Shown here piece by piece: positions 45,600 to 54,746 of a stretch of 64,000 bases of DNA; positions within the stretch are counted from its first letter, which is position 1; each line of letters begins with the position of its first letter. The position numbers and the translations under genes are program-made. This DNA comes from an uncultured cyanobacterium (GTDB taxonomy: Bacteria; Cyanobacteriota; Cyanobacteriia; Thermostichales; Thermostichaceae): positions 96,976 to 160,975 of the forward strand of contig CALFBB010000025.1 in NCBI GenBank assembly GCA_937944885.1, written 5' to 3'. Below the pieces are notes generated by a model. That model saw only the letters and a program-made list of their open reading frames with translations, was not told the DNA's origin and did no database searches.

Positions 45600-46361
45600 A
45601 TGCTGAGGAGGATGCGACCGGATCTAAGAGGGCTGCGCATTTCTTTAGCCCAGGTAGAGAGCCTCACCCAGGTGCGCGTGGGCTGGTTGTACCGACCTCC
45701 CTCTAGCGATGGAGTTGGAGCTTGGCTGCGCAGCTTAACTGCCTTCTGGGATACCTTGCGCCTCCTGCTGGTGCTGGATTTGCTCTGTCGATGGGTAACT
45801 TGGAATGGATCCCTACTGACCCTTGTGGGTCGGATTTTGCTTCCCGGCCTGCGCTCTGTCGGCTGGGGTTCTCTCATTTTGGAATGGGGGATCCTTGTGG
45901 CACTGGCAGCCCTGCACCAAGCTTTTTGGATCTTCCGGAGCCGGCGGCTGCCTCTGCTGTTGAACCTGCTGGAGGAGGTGGAGCGCTACAACGATTTGAT
46001 TCAAGCCATTGAGATCAACGATCAGCTAGAAGCAGCAGGCAACCTAAGGGTGCAACTGAGTGATCGCGCTCAGGTGCTCGAGGGCCTCAAGTTAGCCCGA
46101 GCAGACTTGATCCGTGCTCTCAAAACCGAGCGCATCTTGCGCCAGAACCAAACCTTCATCGCCAGCAAAAGCGAACTTTTTCCCAACAACCTGGCCACCC
46201 TGACCGCATTGCGGGTGAGTGAGCAAGCTGGTGAACAGGGTCGTCTTTTGGATGAAGCGCTGCAAATTGCTTTGCACGTGCGCGCGCAAATGCAGAAACA
46301 AGCCGGGAGCCACCCACAATCCTCTTTTGAGCCTCCCTGCGGGAAAGAGCCCCTACCCTAG
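45600..46361 (+). CDS. Conserved membrane-associated hypothetical protein
   Basis: Starting at ATG 45600 (MLRRMRPDLRGLRISLAQVESL) the product has ~253 residues; an ATG 18 codons upstream is possible. Two TM segments (TLRLLLVLDLLCRWV and LILEWGILVALAALHQAFWIF, ~residues 55-115) are followed by a helical, soluble C-terminal half (LLEEVERYNDLIQAIEINDQLEAAGN ...) ending in a proline-rich tail. I know no function. It converges on sigF and the two stop codons overlap by 4 nt (46358-46361). Confidence 0.68.
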   Translation: MLRRMRPDLRGLRISLAQVESLTQVRVGWLYRPPSSDGVGAWLRSLTAFWDTLRLLLVLDLLCRWVTWNGSLLTLVGRILLPGLRSVGWGSLILEWGILVALAALHQAFWIFRSRRLPLLLNLLEEVERYNDLIQAIEINDQLEAAGNLRVQLSDRAQVLEGLKLARADLIRALKTERILRQNQTFIASKSELFPNNLATLTALRVSEQAGEQGRLLDEALQIALHVRAQMQKQAGSHPQSSFEPPCGKEPLP

Positions 46362-47245
46362 AAAATTTCTTGATTTAGGATCTTGGCCAAGCGTTCCAAG
46401 CCCTTTTTGACCTGACGGGAGACTGTTACTGCACTGATGCCTAGCCGCTCGGCTGTTTCCTTTTGGGTGAGGTCGTAAAAAAAGACAAACTCTAAAATAG
46501 TGCGGGTGCGTTTCTCCAGCTTAGCCAGGGCATTTTGCAAGCGAATGCGGTCTTCTTCGGCCAACTGAAAACTGCGGTAGCGTTCATCGGGAACAGTGTC
46601 TCCCAGAGAAAGGCTGTCTTCTTCACATTGAATCGGGGCATCGAGGCTGAGCAGAAAGCTATTTTGTAGGGCTAACTTCATCTCCTGCCAGTTTTCCTCT
46701 GTAAGTTGCAGAGCTTCTCGTACCTCAGCCTCAGAGGGAGGACGACCCAACTGTTGCCGCAACTGGTTCACCACCTTCTTGGCCTGTCGCTGCAGCGTCG
46801 CCCAACGACGAGGGATCCGCATCGTCGGGCTTTTGTCTCGTAGGTAGTGTTGAATCTCCCCCCGAATGTAGGGCATAGCAAAGGAGCTAAAGGCCAGACC
46901 ACGGGTAATATCAAAACGCTCAATCGCCTGGATTAGCCCTAAGCAACCGATTTGCATCAGGTCGTCATACCCCTCATTACATTGGTTGCGCCAGTGGTGA
47001 GCTTCCTTGCGCACCAAGCCCAGGTTGAGTTCCACCAAACGGTTGCGCAAAGCTGGATCCCGAGTTTGGTGGTACAACCGCAGCAGTTCAGCAGTACGGG
47101 CTTTAACCTCTTGGCTAGAGGCTACAGCCTCACAAGCCGCTGGCCGTCTAGACTCGTCAGGAGGCTGGGAGGGTGGACCAACCGATTGATCCGCTGAGGA
47201 GGCTGAAGCCCCAGAGGGAATAGGTAGGGGAGGGGGAGTGTTCAT
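46358..47245 (-). CDS. sigF: Group 3 RNA polymerase sigma factor, SigF type
   Basis: A 295-residue sigma factor of the SigB/SigF-FliA class. ATG 47245 follows an unconserved upstream extension; the first ~45 residues are Pro/Ser-rich. Region 2: LVELNLGLVRKEAHHWRNQCNEGYDDLMQIGCLGLIQAIERFDITRGLAFSSFAMPYIRGEIQHYLRD; region 3: KKVVNQLRQQLGRPPSEAEVREAL; region 4 helix-turn-helix: LTQKETAERLGISAVTVSRQVKKGLERL. In Synechocystis SigF controls pilus genes, motility and surface components; whether it does so here is inferred. No anti-sigma gene is adjacent. Confidence 0.9.
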   Translation of the reverse strand: MNTPPPLPIPSGASASSADQSVGPPSQPPDESRRPAACEAVASSQEVKARTAELLRLYHQTRDPALRNRLVELNLGLVRKEAHHWRNQCNEGYDDLMQIGCLGLIQAIERFDITRGLAFSSFAMPYIRGEIQHYLRDKSPTMRIPRRWATLQRQAKKVVNQLRQQLGRPPSEAEVREALQLTEENWQEMKLALQNSFLLSLDAPIQCEEDSLSLGDTVPDERYRSFQLAEEDRIRLQNALAKLEKRTRTILEFVFFYDLTQKETAERLGISAVTVSRQVKKGLERLAKILNQEIF

Positions 47246-47400
47246 AGTCAACCCCTTTGTCAACATACCGGTTAGTAGAACTACAGCCCCATTGACACAG
47301 CCATAACCCAAGACTACGCTCACAAGGCTCAAAAACCAACACCGCTAGGGTACAAGCAAGGGGTGGCCTCCAACCTCTCAGTTCCTCCTCTCAGGCTGGT

Positions 47401-48612
47401 TCAGGCCTGCCGCTCGGTGTTCTCAGTCTGACTGGGTTTTTCGGCTGCAACAACAGCATCCCTACGGAAAAATTCAGCTGACGAAGCAGAAGCATCGACC
47501 TTGGCCAAGAAAGCTACAAAACTCGGCTCTTCCCGAATCAGTTGGAAATAGGGTTCTGAAGCCAGCAAGGGGCGGTATCGCTGTGGATCTAGCCGCAGGG
47601 CTTGCTCCAGAGCTTGCAAGGTTTGCCCAACTTGACCCTCCCAAGCGTAGCAACAGGCTTCTAGGTAGTGGGCTTCTGCCAAGTTGGGATCCAGCTGTAG
47701 AGCTTGGGCAAAACTTTGAAGGGCCAACTCGTAAAGGTTCAAATCCATCAACACCAAGCCACGATCCAGCCAAATTTCTGCTCGCTGCGGATCCCGTTCT
47801 AGGGCACGGTCATAGCTGTTGAGGGCTTCCATGGCATTGCCCAGACGGTGTTGGGCAAGAGCGTGGCCGGCCCAGAGGGCAGCCGATTCCAGTCCCAGTT
47901 GCAGCGCCCGTTCGTAGCTGGCCAAAGCATCCGCGTAGCGCTCCAGCCGGAACAAGGCCAGACCCCGGCTTTGCCACGCTTGCGCATCTACAGGGTTGAG
48001 GGCTAGGGCCTTGTCGTAGCTGGTCAGGGATCCCTCGAAGCGACCCAAATTGGCCAAGGTCAGTCCATGTAAATACCAAGCTTCTGGGCTGTCGGGGCGA
48101 ATCCTGAGGGCACGGGTGTAGGAGTATAGGGCTTCTTCCCAGCGCCCCAGTTGACCCAGGGCATTGGCCTGATTAAAGTAGGCTTCAAAGAAGTCAGGCT
48201 TTAGCTGTAGGGCCCGCTCGTAGCCGGCTAGCGCCTCCTGATGACGGCCCAGGGCATCGAGGGCGGAGGCACGGTTGTTCCAGGCTTGCGGAAAATCCGG
48301 CTTCAGCTCCAAGGCACGGTCGTAACAGGCAATGGCTGCCTGCGGTTGACCCATCTGATCAAGGGTGGTGGCGCGGTTGTACCAGGCGATGGCATCCTGC
48401 GGCTGCTGCACCAGGGCCTGATCAAAAGGTTCCAGTTGAGCGGTTTGTTCAGCAGAAAGCTCAGCCGGTGGGGGTGGTACTACCGTTTCTGTTTCCGGCT
48501 TAGCCCGCTGACTGCGTTGCAATTGCCAGGCCCATACTGCGGCCCCCAGCAACAACCCTACCCCCAGCAGCAGCACGCCCAGGTCGGTCGGGGCAACCTC
48601 AAACGGCATCAT
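47401..48612 (-). CDS. Membrane-anchored TPR protein
   Basis: A 403-residue protein. One N-terminal TM helix (LGVLLLGVGLLLGAAVWAWQL) anchors it, then a short linker and about nine tandem TPRs (residues ~60-365), e.g. AWYNRATTLDQMGQPQAAIACYDRALELKPDF and AWNNRASALDALGRHQEALAGYERALQLKPDF, highly regular 34-residue units. The repeats presumably face the cytoplasm, since the helix is near the N-terminus after few residues, but topology is uncertain. Sits 16 nt downstream of a small hypothetical gene on the same strand and may be in one transcript with the next two. Confidence 0.85.
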   Translation of the reverse strand: MMPFEVAPTDLGVLLLGVGLLLGAAVWAWQLQRSQRAKPETETVVPPPPAELSAEQTAQLEPFDQALVQQPQDAIAWYNRATTLDQMGQPQAAIACYDRALELKPDFPQAWNNRASALDALGRHQEALAGYERALQLKPDFFEAYFNQANALGQLGRWEEALYSYTRALRIRPDSPEAWYLHGLTLANLGRFEGSLTSYDKALALNPVDAQAWQSRGLALFRLERYADALASYERALQLGLESAALWAGHALAQHRLGNAMEALNSYDRALERDPQRAEIWLDRGLVLMDLNLYELALQSFAQALQLDPNLAEAHYLEACCYAWEGQVGQTLQALEQALRLDPQRYRPLLASEPYFQLIREEPSFVAFLAKVDASASSAEFFRRDAVVAAEKPSQTENTERQA

Positions 48613-48628
48613 CAGATCCTCACAGGGA

Positions 48629-48934
48629 TTACAGCATCACCAAAAAAGGTAAGGGATCACTAACCCCGGCCGGCGAGATGAGTTCTATCCGCTTCTCACC
48701 CGGATAGGTGCTGGGATCAATCTCAAAGGTAACCGTCAGCTGTTCGGCAGTAGCTTGTACCGCGCCCCGGGCTTTTCCCAAGGGATCCCCAAAGCTGACC
48801 CGGATCCCCTTACCCGCCGGACTGACGCGAATCTCCGTCACCTGATCCAAATGGGATCCCTCCAGCGTACAGACGATCACATCCCCCACAAAGGCTTCTA
48901 GCGGCCAGCCCCGCCGCACTTCCGGTCTAGGCAT
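48629..48934 (-). CDS. Small hypothetical protein (possible beta-sandwich)
   Basis: A 101-residue protein (MPRPEVRRGWPLEAFVGDVIVC ...). Alternating polar and nonpolar residues and segments such as GSHLDQVTEIRVSPAGKGIRVSFGD and GEKRIELISPAGVSDPLPFLVML look like an IPT/TIG-type immunoglobulin-like fold that marks genes for cell-surface or bacterial Ig-like domains. No signal peptide from this start. Its first 37 nt overlap the end of the upstream gene in another frame, so translation may be coupled; alternatively a frameshift has split one longer secreted protein. Confidence 0.55.
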   Translation of the reverse strand: MPRPEVRRGWPLEAFVGDVIVCTLEGSHLDQVTEIRVSPAGKGIRVSFGDPLGKARGAVQATAEQLTVTFEIDPSTYPGEKRIELISPAGVSDPLPFLVML

Positions 48935-49806
48935 CGTTCTTGTCCTACCTTATTCATGCTCAGTTCAACCCGCCCTGATTTCTCCAGCCCAAAGCTACCC
49001 TGGTGGCAGAGGGGTTCCTCATCTACGGGTGTAGCACCTTGCCACCCCCGTAGCGAAGACACAGTGGGAGGCAGAGTTACCGCAGCCGCCCGCAGCAGAA
49101 CCTGTTGATCCGGACCCACACTCACCAACCGCGGCTGCTCCCCCAGACTATCCGCCACCGCAAACAGCACCCGCTCTTGGGCCTGGGGATCCCAATCCAG
49201 CAACTCTGCATAGCCCAGTACCGACGGCGGCTCCCAGATCTGCACCGCTGGGATCCCTTGTGCAGAGGCTGGCAAAGTCCAGATCACCGCCCGATCCCAA
49301 CTTAAATCCGTTTGAAACCAACCCTCATACTCCCGCGCCAACAGGGAAGAACCCCGCCACCTCAAAGGCAGGATCATGGCAAAATCCAAAGGTTCCGACC
49401 GGTCGTATACCGAAGCTGCCGCCTGATAGAGCACCTGTAACGCCCCGGTGCGGGTATTTTCGACAAACAAAACACTGGTCAACCGCCCCATTCGGGGTGT
49501 AGCCACCATATCCAGGCGTGTGTACACCTGCCACTGCGGATCCGGGGCCGGCAGAGGATCGCTGCGCAGCAGACCCACCAAAGTGCATTGCCGCTGCTGG
49601 GCTTGCTCCTGCAGGCCGTAGATCCAATCCCAAGGAATGGCAACGGCTAAAGACTCCGTCCAAGGAGCACGAACAGCAGATAGGGAAGCAAAAGGAGCTG
49701 AGGAGGAAGCTGCCGGAGCTGCCCAAGCCACCCCTGCACCGGCGCAGAGCAGCAACAGCGCCAAAATGGAGCAGCGGAGCCGATTCTGTTGGGTTTGCTT
49801 GACCAT
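48898..49806 (-). CDS. Secreted hypothetical protein
   Basis: A 302-residue protein with a clear signal peptide (CSILALLLLCAGAGVAWAAPAAS, cleavage probably after AWA). The mature part looks beta-rich with tryptophan-bearing strands (IPWDWIYGLQEQ, AREYEGWFQTDLSWDRAVIWTLP). I do not recognise the family. Its last ~12 codons (VGQERCLDRKCGGAGR) differ in style and overlap the start of the 101-residue gene, which fits either coupled genes or a frameshift near 48935. Confidence 0.6.
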   Translation of the reverse strand: MVKQTQQNRLRCSILALLLLCAGAGVAWAAPAASSSAPFASLSAVRAPWTESLAVAIPWDWIYGLQEQAQQRQCTLVGLLRSDPLPAPDPQWQVYTRLDMVATPRMGRLTSVLFVENTRTGALQVLYQAAASVYDRSEPLDFAMILPLRWRGSSLLAREYEGWFQTDLSWDRAVIWTLPASAQGIPAVQIWEPPSVLGYAELLDWDPQAQERVLFAVADSLGEQPRLVSVGPDQQVLLRAAAVTLPPTVSSLRGWQGATPVDEEPLCHQGSFGLEKSGRVELSMNKVGQERCLDRKCGGAGR

Positions 49807-49986
49807 CTGCCTACACCCCTGCTTCTGCCAACTGACAAGAACTTTGCCCTGCTGTCGCCTTCTTATGCCTGAAACACTCCCAGAGCCTTCTGGTTCTCAA
49901 TTCCTCCACAGCCAGATCACAGCCTATCCCTCACCCCAGGCCTTGAAGCCATTTAATGTAGCATTGACTACTTATGCTCCTGTGGC

Positions 49987-51300
49987 TTACTTTTCCTGCA
50001 CCAAGCGTAGCTGCACCGACTGGCCATGGGCAGGCAGCCCCTCCGCCTGGGTCAGGGCCTGAATCGCCTCCGCCACCTCCCGTAGCGCCATCGGGCCGTA
50101 CTGGATTAGGCTGGAATGCTTCAGGAATGTCTCCACCCCCAAAGCCGAGGCGTAGCGAGCCGCCCCAGCCGTGGGCAAGGTATGGTTAGGGCCGGCCAGA
50201 TAATCCCCCACCGCTTCCGGGGTGTGGTGCCCCAAGAAAATGGCCCCCGCATGACGAATCGAGTTCAGCAAAACCCAGGGATCCGCCACCTGTAGCTCCA
50301 GGTGCTCCGGGGCAAACAAGTTAGACAAAGCCGCAGCTGTCTGTAAATCCGGCACCAGGGCAATCAACCCATAATTGACCACCGCCTTTTCCACTATCAA
50401 GCGATTGGGATGGGCCTCCATTTGGGCCGTAACGGCCTGTTGTACCTGCTGGGCCAACTTAGCATCCGGGGTCAATAAAATCGCTGCGGCCAAGGGATCA
50501 TGCTCCGCCTGGGCCAACAAATCCACTGCCAAATGGATCGGGTTAGCACTCCCATCGGCAATGATCAACACCTCCGAAGGCCCGGCCAAAGAATCAATGC
50601 CCACCGTGCCGTACACCTGCTTCTTGGCCAGAGTCACGTAGATGTTGCCGGGGCCGGTAATCACATCCACCTTGGGAATGGTCTCCGTACCGTAGGCCAA
50701 TGCTCCAATTGCCTGCGCTCCCCCTACCCGGTAAATGGTTTGGATCCCGGCCTCTTGGGCCGCCACCAAAACTGCAGGGCTGATCCCTTTGCCTCCCGAT
50801 CCATCAGATCCAGGGGGAGTCACCATGACAATCTCCGGCACACCGGCCACTTGGGCAGGAATGGCATTCATCAGCACCGTACTGGGATAGGCAGCCCGCC
50901 CACCGGGAATATACAGACCGGCTCGATCCACCGGGCGATACTGCTTACCCAAAACAATTTCTGGGGCCGGAAAACTTACCCAACTGCTAGGCACCCGCTG
51001 CCGGTGAAAGGCCTCGATACGCTGTTTAGCCAAGCGCAAAGCCGATAGCAATTGAGGGGATACAGCCTGATAAGCTGCCTCCAACTCCGCCCCTGATACC
51101 TTCAGCTCGGAAAGACTCAGCTCCACCCGGTCAAATTCCGCCGTGTACTGCAGCAGAGCCCGATCCCCTTGACGGCGTACCGCTTGTAGGATCTCCCGCA
51201 CCGTTGCTTCACGGTGCATATTCTGGTCAGCCTGAGTGCGCTCCGAGATCCGTCTGAGCTCGGCTTCAGCCTCGATCATCTGGGTGACGATTCTCAGCAT
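49987..51300 (-). CDS. hisD: Histidinol dehydrogenase
   Basis: Catalyses the last two steps of histidine synthesis, histidinol to histidine with two NAD+ and a zinc ion. 437 residues from ATG 51300 ([19 protein letters not shown]). Motifs: [65 protein letters not shown] and [10 protein letters not shown]; zinc ligands are expected in the AEHDP and [28 protein letters not shown] segments. A single-gene unit, as his genes are scattered in cyanobacteria. Confidence 0.96.
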   Translation of the reverse strand: MLRIVTQMIEAEAELRRISERTQADQNMHREATVREILQAVRRQGDRALLQYTAEFDRVELSLSELKVSGAELEAAYQAVSPQLLSALRLAKQRIEAFHRQRVPSSWVSFPAPEIVLGKQYRPVDRAGLYIPGGRAAYPSTVLMNAIPAQVAGVPEIVMVTPPGSDGSGGKGISPAVLVAAQEAGIQTIYRVGGAQAIGALAYGTETIPKVDVITGPGNIYVTLAKKQVYGTVGIDSLAGPSEVLIIADGSANPIHLAVDLLAQAEHDPLAAAILLTPDAKLAQQVQQAVTAQMEAHPNRLIVEKAVVNYGLIALVPDLQTAAALSNLFAPEHLELQVADPWVLLNSIRHAGAIFLGHHTPEAVGDYLAGPNHTLPTAGAARYASALGVETFLKHSSLIQYGPMALREVAEAIQALTQAEGLPAHGQSVQLRLVQEK

Positions 51301-51501
51301 GGCAACTCCTTCGCGTGGCGTGCCCACAGGCTAACGAGGGATCCGGCGGCATCGCGGTAGCAAAACAGCTCTTCGCTGCATCTGGCAACAAAGGGAATCC
51401 CTAGGCAGGGATCCCTGGCGTGATCCGGGTTAGTCATGGTCATAGCTTAGCTTGTCTTTTCCCTGACCCAAAATCGGACAGAGGGAGGCTCTCTGTAAAC
51501 G

Positions 51502-52260
51502 TTACAGGCGCAGCTCAGCGGATTTGATCAAGTTGCGAAAATCATGAATGACCGCTTCGCAGCGGTGGAAAAACGCCAGTACCCAGTCCCGCAGCACCTT
51601 CTGATGGGATTCGTCCAGTTCTTTGAGGGGGCCGTTGTAGCGAATTTGGGCACTGCGCTCAATCTCAAACTGATTCAACCATTCAGCATCCGCCCCCTGC
51701 TCTTCCACCACCTCCTGCCGAGCCGCCTTCCAATAGTTCACAATGACCGCTTTACCCAGGTAGCCCGTTGTAATCTGACAGAGCCGATTCAGAGATTGCA
51801 CAAAAGTATCCATCTCTATGTGGGGGCCCGCAGCAGAAGCAGCAGCCTGGGTGGGCTTCTGGCCGGAGTTTTGAGCAGGGGGCGTTTCCCCCTGCCTGGC
51901 AAACAGGCGCAAAGTAGCCAAACCTTTCTGGGTATCCCGTTGTAAGTCGCTGCGCAAGCGTTTCACAGCCAAGCTGTAGGCCGGCATCACCAGCTCATCA
52001 TTAACCGCCACCAGCAGAACCCATTCCGGGCCAAGGGGGTAGACAAACACCCGTTGCTCAGCAAACTGAAAATCAAAATAGTCAAACCCGGCGGGCATCG
52101 TTTCCAAAACCTGAAACAACCCCTCGGTCAGAGCCTGCTGCTGGCGGCTATCCAGCTCTTGAAAGGAGCGATAAAAGTAGGGACGACCGCTGCGGCTGAG
52201 GAGCGCCACCCCCATCACCCCTTGCATGGCCAAAAAGCTATCGAGCGTCTCTTTCTCCAT
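51502..52260 (-). CDS. Cyanobacterial hypothetical with roadblock/LC7-like N-terminus
   Basis: A ~252-residue soluble protein, ATG 52260 (MEKETLDSFLAMQGVMGVALLSRSGRPYFYR). The first ~115 residues have the roadblock/longin pattern (alpha-beta units with FVYPLGPEWVLLVAVNDE), a fold that binds small GTPases or scaffolds signalling. A Gln/Ala/Pro-rich linker precedes a conserved C-terminal domain (FVQSLNRLCQITTGYLGKAVIVNYWKAAR ... VLRDWVLAFFHRCEAVIHDFRNLI) I cannot name. Other cyanobacteria keep roadblock-like proteins near motility or signalling genes; no such neighbour here. Confidence 0.62.
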   Translation of the reverse strand: MEKETLDSFLAMQGVMGVALLSRSGRPYFYRSFQELDSRQQQALTEGLFQVLETMPAGFDYFDFQFAEQRVFVYPLGPEWVLLVAVNDELVMPAYSLAVKRLRSDLQRDTQKGLATLRLFARQGETPPAQNSGQKPTQAAASAAGPHIEMDTFVQSLNRLCQITTGYLGKAVIVNYWKAARQEVVEEQGADAEWLNQFEIERSAQIRYNGPLKELDESHQKVLRDWVLAFFHRCEAVIHDFRNLIKSAELRL

Positions 52261-52394
52261 GCCTAGCGCAAGCCCGATTGACAAAGACTACTCCCTCTAT
52301 CCTGTCTCAGTTTGCTTGAGGGTGGATGAGCCTAACCAACCCTAGCGTTCTTTTCTGAACCCCCTGCCCCCGAGAAGACAACTCTCCGCCGGCC

Positions 52395-52416
52395 CCCGAA
52401 CCCATCCCGAACCCAT
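52395..52416. repeat. Tandem 11-nt microduplication before metG
   Basis: CCCGAACCCAT at 52395-52405 and 52406-52416, perfect, 60 nt before the metG start codon. Confidence 0.9.
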
Positions 52417-52475
52417 GAAGAGGGATGCGCCTGAATCCCGGCCCTTTATCATGGGAGAAGCCTTGCGGATTGCCC

Positions 52476-54035
52476 ATGCCGGATCCCACCTTTGTCATCA
52501 CCACCCCGATCTACTACGTCAACGCTGCCCCTCACATTGGCAGTGCTTACACCACTATGATTGCCGATGCCATTGCCCGTTACCAGCGCTTGCGGGGGAA
52601 AGATGTGCTCATGGTCACGGGAACCGATGAACACGGCCAGAAGATCCAGCGCACCGCTGAAGAACGCGGCGTTCCCCCTCAGCAGCACTGTGACGAATTC
52701 TCAGCTGAGTTTGTGAAGCTTTGGCAACTCCTCAACATCCGCTACGACCGCTTTATTCGCACCACGGATCCCCGCCACAAAGCCATAGTGCAGGAGTTTT
52801 TTCAGCGGGTCTGGGAGCAAGGAGATATCTTCATCGGGCGGCAACAGGGTTGGTACTGTGTCTCCTGTGAAGAATTCAAAGACGAAGCAGAGCTGCTTGA
52901 GGGAGGCTTCTGCCCCCTTCACCCCAACAAAAAAGCGGAATGGAAAGACGAAGAAAACTACTTCTTCCGCCTCTCCCGCTACCAACAACAACTGGAAACC
53001 CTCTATGCTAACCATCCTGAGTTCATTCAGCCCGAGAGCCGCCGTAACGAGGTGCTCAGCTTTGTGAAACAGGGGCTGCGGGATTTCTCCATCTCTCGCC
53101 CTAGCGTTTCCTGGGGCATCCCCTTCCCGACGGATCCCCAGCAAACCCTCTACGTCTGGTTTGATGCCCTGATTAACTACCTCAGTGCTGCTGTCGATCC
53201 TGCCGCTGAACCTACCCTAGCCAATGCCCTCCGCCGCTATTGGCCCGCCGACGTACACCTGGTCGGCAAAGATATTGTCCGCTTCCATGCCATTTACTGG
53301 CCGGCCATGCTCATGTCCGCCAGACTACCCCTCCCCAAACAGGTGTTCGGCCATGGGTTTCTCACCAAAGACGGCATGAAAATGGGCAAAAGCCTCGGCA
53401 ATACCCTGGATCCTTTTGAGCTAACCCGGCAGTACGGCCCAGATGCAGTGCGCTACTATTTTTTAACGCAAATTGAGGTAGGTAAAGATGGTGATTTTAG
53501 TGAGAGCCGCTTTATCGATATCCTCAATGCTGATTTGGCCAATGATCTGGGTAACCTCCTCAATCGCACCCTGAATATGCTCAAAAAATACGGCGATTAC
53601 CGCATTCCCGCCGTTAGGATCCCCGAGGCTCACCCCCTCAAGCTCTTGGCCCAAACCCTTACCCCCCTTGTGGCCGCAGCTTACGAGCAATTGGATCCTA
53701 GCCTAGCCGCCCAAAAAACCCTTAGCCTTGCCCAGGCCAGCAACAAATACCTGGATGAACAAGCCCCCTGGAGCCTACACAAGCAAGGAAAAAGCGAGCA
53801 GGTGGCCGAAATTCTCTATGCCGTCCTTGAAAGTGTCCGCTGGGTAGCCGTGCTCCTCTCCCCCATCGTTCCCGATCTCAGCCTCAAAATTTTGCAGCAA
53901 CTGGGCTTTCAGCTCAGCGACATCACCCAACTGCGCTGGGATCCCGATGCCACCTGGGGACAACTTCCCCCCGCACAAGAACCACAACCCCCCACCCCTA
54001 TCTTTCAAAAAATTCTCAAGCCAAGCCCCTCCTGA
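52476..54035 (+). CDS. metG: Methionyl-tRNA synthetase
   Basis: A class I synthetase, 519 residues from ATG 52476 (MPDPTFVITTPIYYVNAAPHIGS). The HIGH motif is PHIG, the KMSKS loop reads KMGKS (DGMKMGKSLGNTLDP), a known variant. The connective peptide has one zinc-type knuckle (CVSCEEF ... CPLHP). Anticodon-binding domain is in the last third. It ends without the C-terminal tRNA-binding domain seen in some bacteria. An in-frame start at 52425 would add 17 unconserved residues. Confidence 0.96.
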   Translation: MPDPTFVITTPIYYVNAAPHIGSAYTTMIADAIARYQRLRGKDVLMVTGTDEHGQKIQRTAEERGVPPQQHCDEFSAEFVKLWQLLNIRYDRFIRTTDPRHKAIVQEFFQRVWEQGDIFIGRQQGWYCVSCEEFKDEAELLEGGFCPLHPNKKAEWKDEENYFFRLSRYQQQLETLYANHPEFIQPESRRNEVLSFVKQGLRDFSISRPSVSWGIPFPTDPQQTLYVWFDALINYLSAAVDPAAEPTLANALRRYWPADVHLVGKDIVRFHAIYWPAMLMSARLPLPKQVFGHGFLTKDGMKMGKSLGNTLDPFELTRQYGPDAVRYYFLTQIEVGKDGDFSESRFIDILNADLANDLGNLLNRTLNMLKKYGDYRIPAVRIPEAHPLKLLAQTLTPLVAAAYEQLDPSLAAQKTLSLAQASNKYLDEQAPWSLHKQGKSEQVAEILYAVLESVRWVAVLLSPIVPDLSLKILQQLGFQLSDITQLRWDPDATWGQLPPAQEPQPPTPIFQKILKPSPS

Positions 54036-54164
54036 CCCCTCCTCTCACCTCTGGTGCTCCCTAGCCTTCCCAACTTCCGGAAAAGGCTCCACCCCAATTT
54101 TCCCCTTGTCGGGAAGAAGGGGCTAGGGGATGAGAACGAACTTCCTTAGGATCCCCGTCAAAAA

Positions 54165-54237
54165 TGGAGAGTAGGGAACTCGAATCCCTGGCCTCTGCGG
54201 TGCGATCGCAGCGCTCTACCAACTGAGCTAACTCCCC
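54165..54237 (-). tRNA. trnA: tRNA-Ala (CGC)
   Basis: A 73-nt minus-strand cloverleaf: acceptor GGGGAGT/ACTCTCC with the G3-U70 pair that defines alanine tRNAs, D-arm AGCTCAGTTGGTAGAGC, anticodon stem CTGCG/CGCAG with loop ATCGCAC (anticodon CGC, for GCG codons), T-arm AGGGATTCGAGTTCCCT, discriminator A. No encoded CCA. The HIP1 octamer GCGATCGC spans the anticodon stem-loop (54202-54209). Confidence 0.95.
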
Positions 54238-54252
54238 GTAGCTCCACTAGAA

Positions 54253-54272
54253 TAGCGTAAATTAGCGTAAAT
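54253..54272. repeat. Tandem 10-nt microduplication upstream of tRNA-Ala
   Basis: TAGCGTAAAT at 54253-54262 and 54263-54272, perfect, 15 nt beyond the 5' end of the tRNA gene, in its promoter region. Confidence 0.88.
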
Positions 54273-54427
54273 CCGCAGCCAGGAGCTGCCCTGACCACGA
54301 TTCCCCCCAAACAGCTCCCAACCCCTAATAAAAAGCCAGCCTCAAAGTAACCCCCTCAACACAGACGGATGCCGAGGGGGTACAGTCAGCCAGGAGCAGG
54401 GATGGATCCCAACCGGGAACGCCGATT

Positions 54428-54457
54428 CAGTAAAGCTCAGTAAAGCTCAGTAAAGCT
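54428..54457. repeat. Three tandem 10-nt copies over the petF stop codon
   Basis: CAGTAAAGCT at 54428-54437, 54438-54447 and 54448-54457. The third copy encodes the last residues of ferredoxin (E-L-Y), and its junction with the second copy forms the stop codon (54447-54449, minus strand). Confidence 0.92.
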
Positions 54458-54746
54458 CTTCTTCTTGGTGGGTGATGATGGTGCAATCCGAGGTTGGGTA
54501 GGCCACGCAGGTCAACACATAGCCCGCCTCGATCTGATCATCATCCAGGAAGGACTGATCGCTTTGATCCACAGTACCGCTGACCAGCTTGCCGGCACAG
54601 GTCGAACAGGCCCCAGCGCGGCAGGAATAGGGCAGCTCCAAGCCTTGCTCCTCGGCCACATCCAAAATGTACTCGTCATCCGGTACCTCGATGGTGGTGT
54701 TCAACCCTCGCTCTTCGTTGATCAGAGTGACCTTGTAGGTAGCCAT
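54447..54746 (-). CDS. petF: Plant-type [2Fe-2S] ferredoxin
   Basis: A 99-residue ferredoxin that takes electrons from photosystem I to FNR, thioredoxin reductase and other enzymes. ATG 54746 gives [34 protein letters not shown]. The four cluster cysteines are in [14 protein letters not shown] (Cx4CxxC) and VLTCVAYP. The acidic C-terminus (THQEEELY) is typical of PetF. Length and motif spacing fit. The stop codon is formed inside a triple 10-nt repeat. Monocistronic. Confidence 0.95.
   Translation of the reverse strand: MATYKVTLINEERGLNTTIEVPDDEYILDVAEEQGLELPYSCRAGACSTCAGKLVSGTVDQSDQSFLDDDQIEAGYVLTCVAYPTSDCTIITHQEEELY

Noticed and set aside
54428..54457. Triple 10-nt repeat as a start of a CRISPR array
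   Set aside because: Copies are contiguous with no spacers and are far too short for CRISPR repeats.
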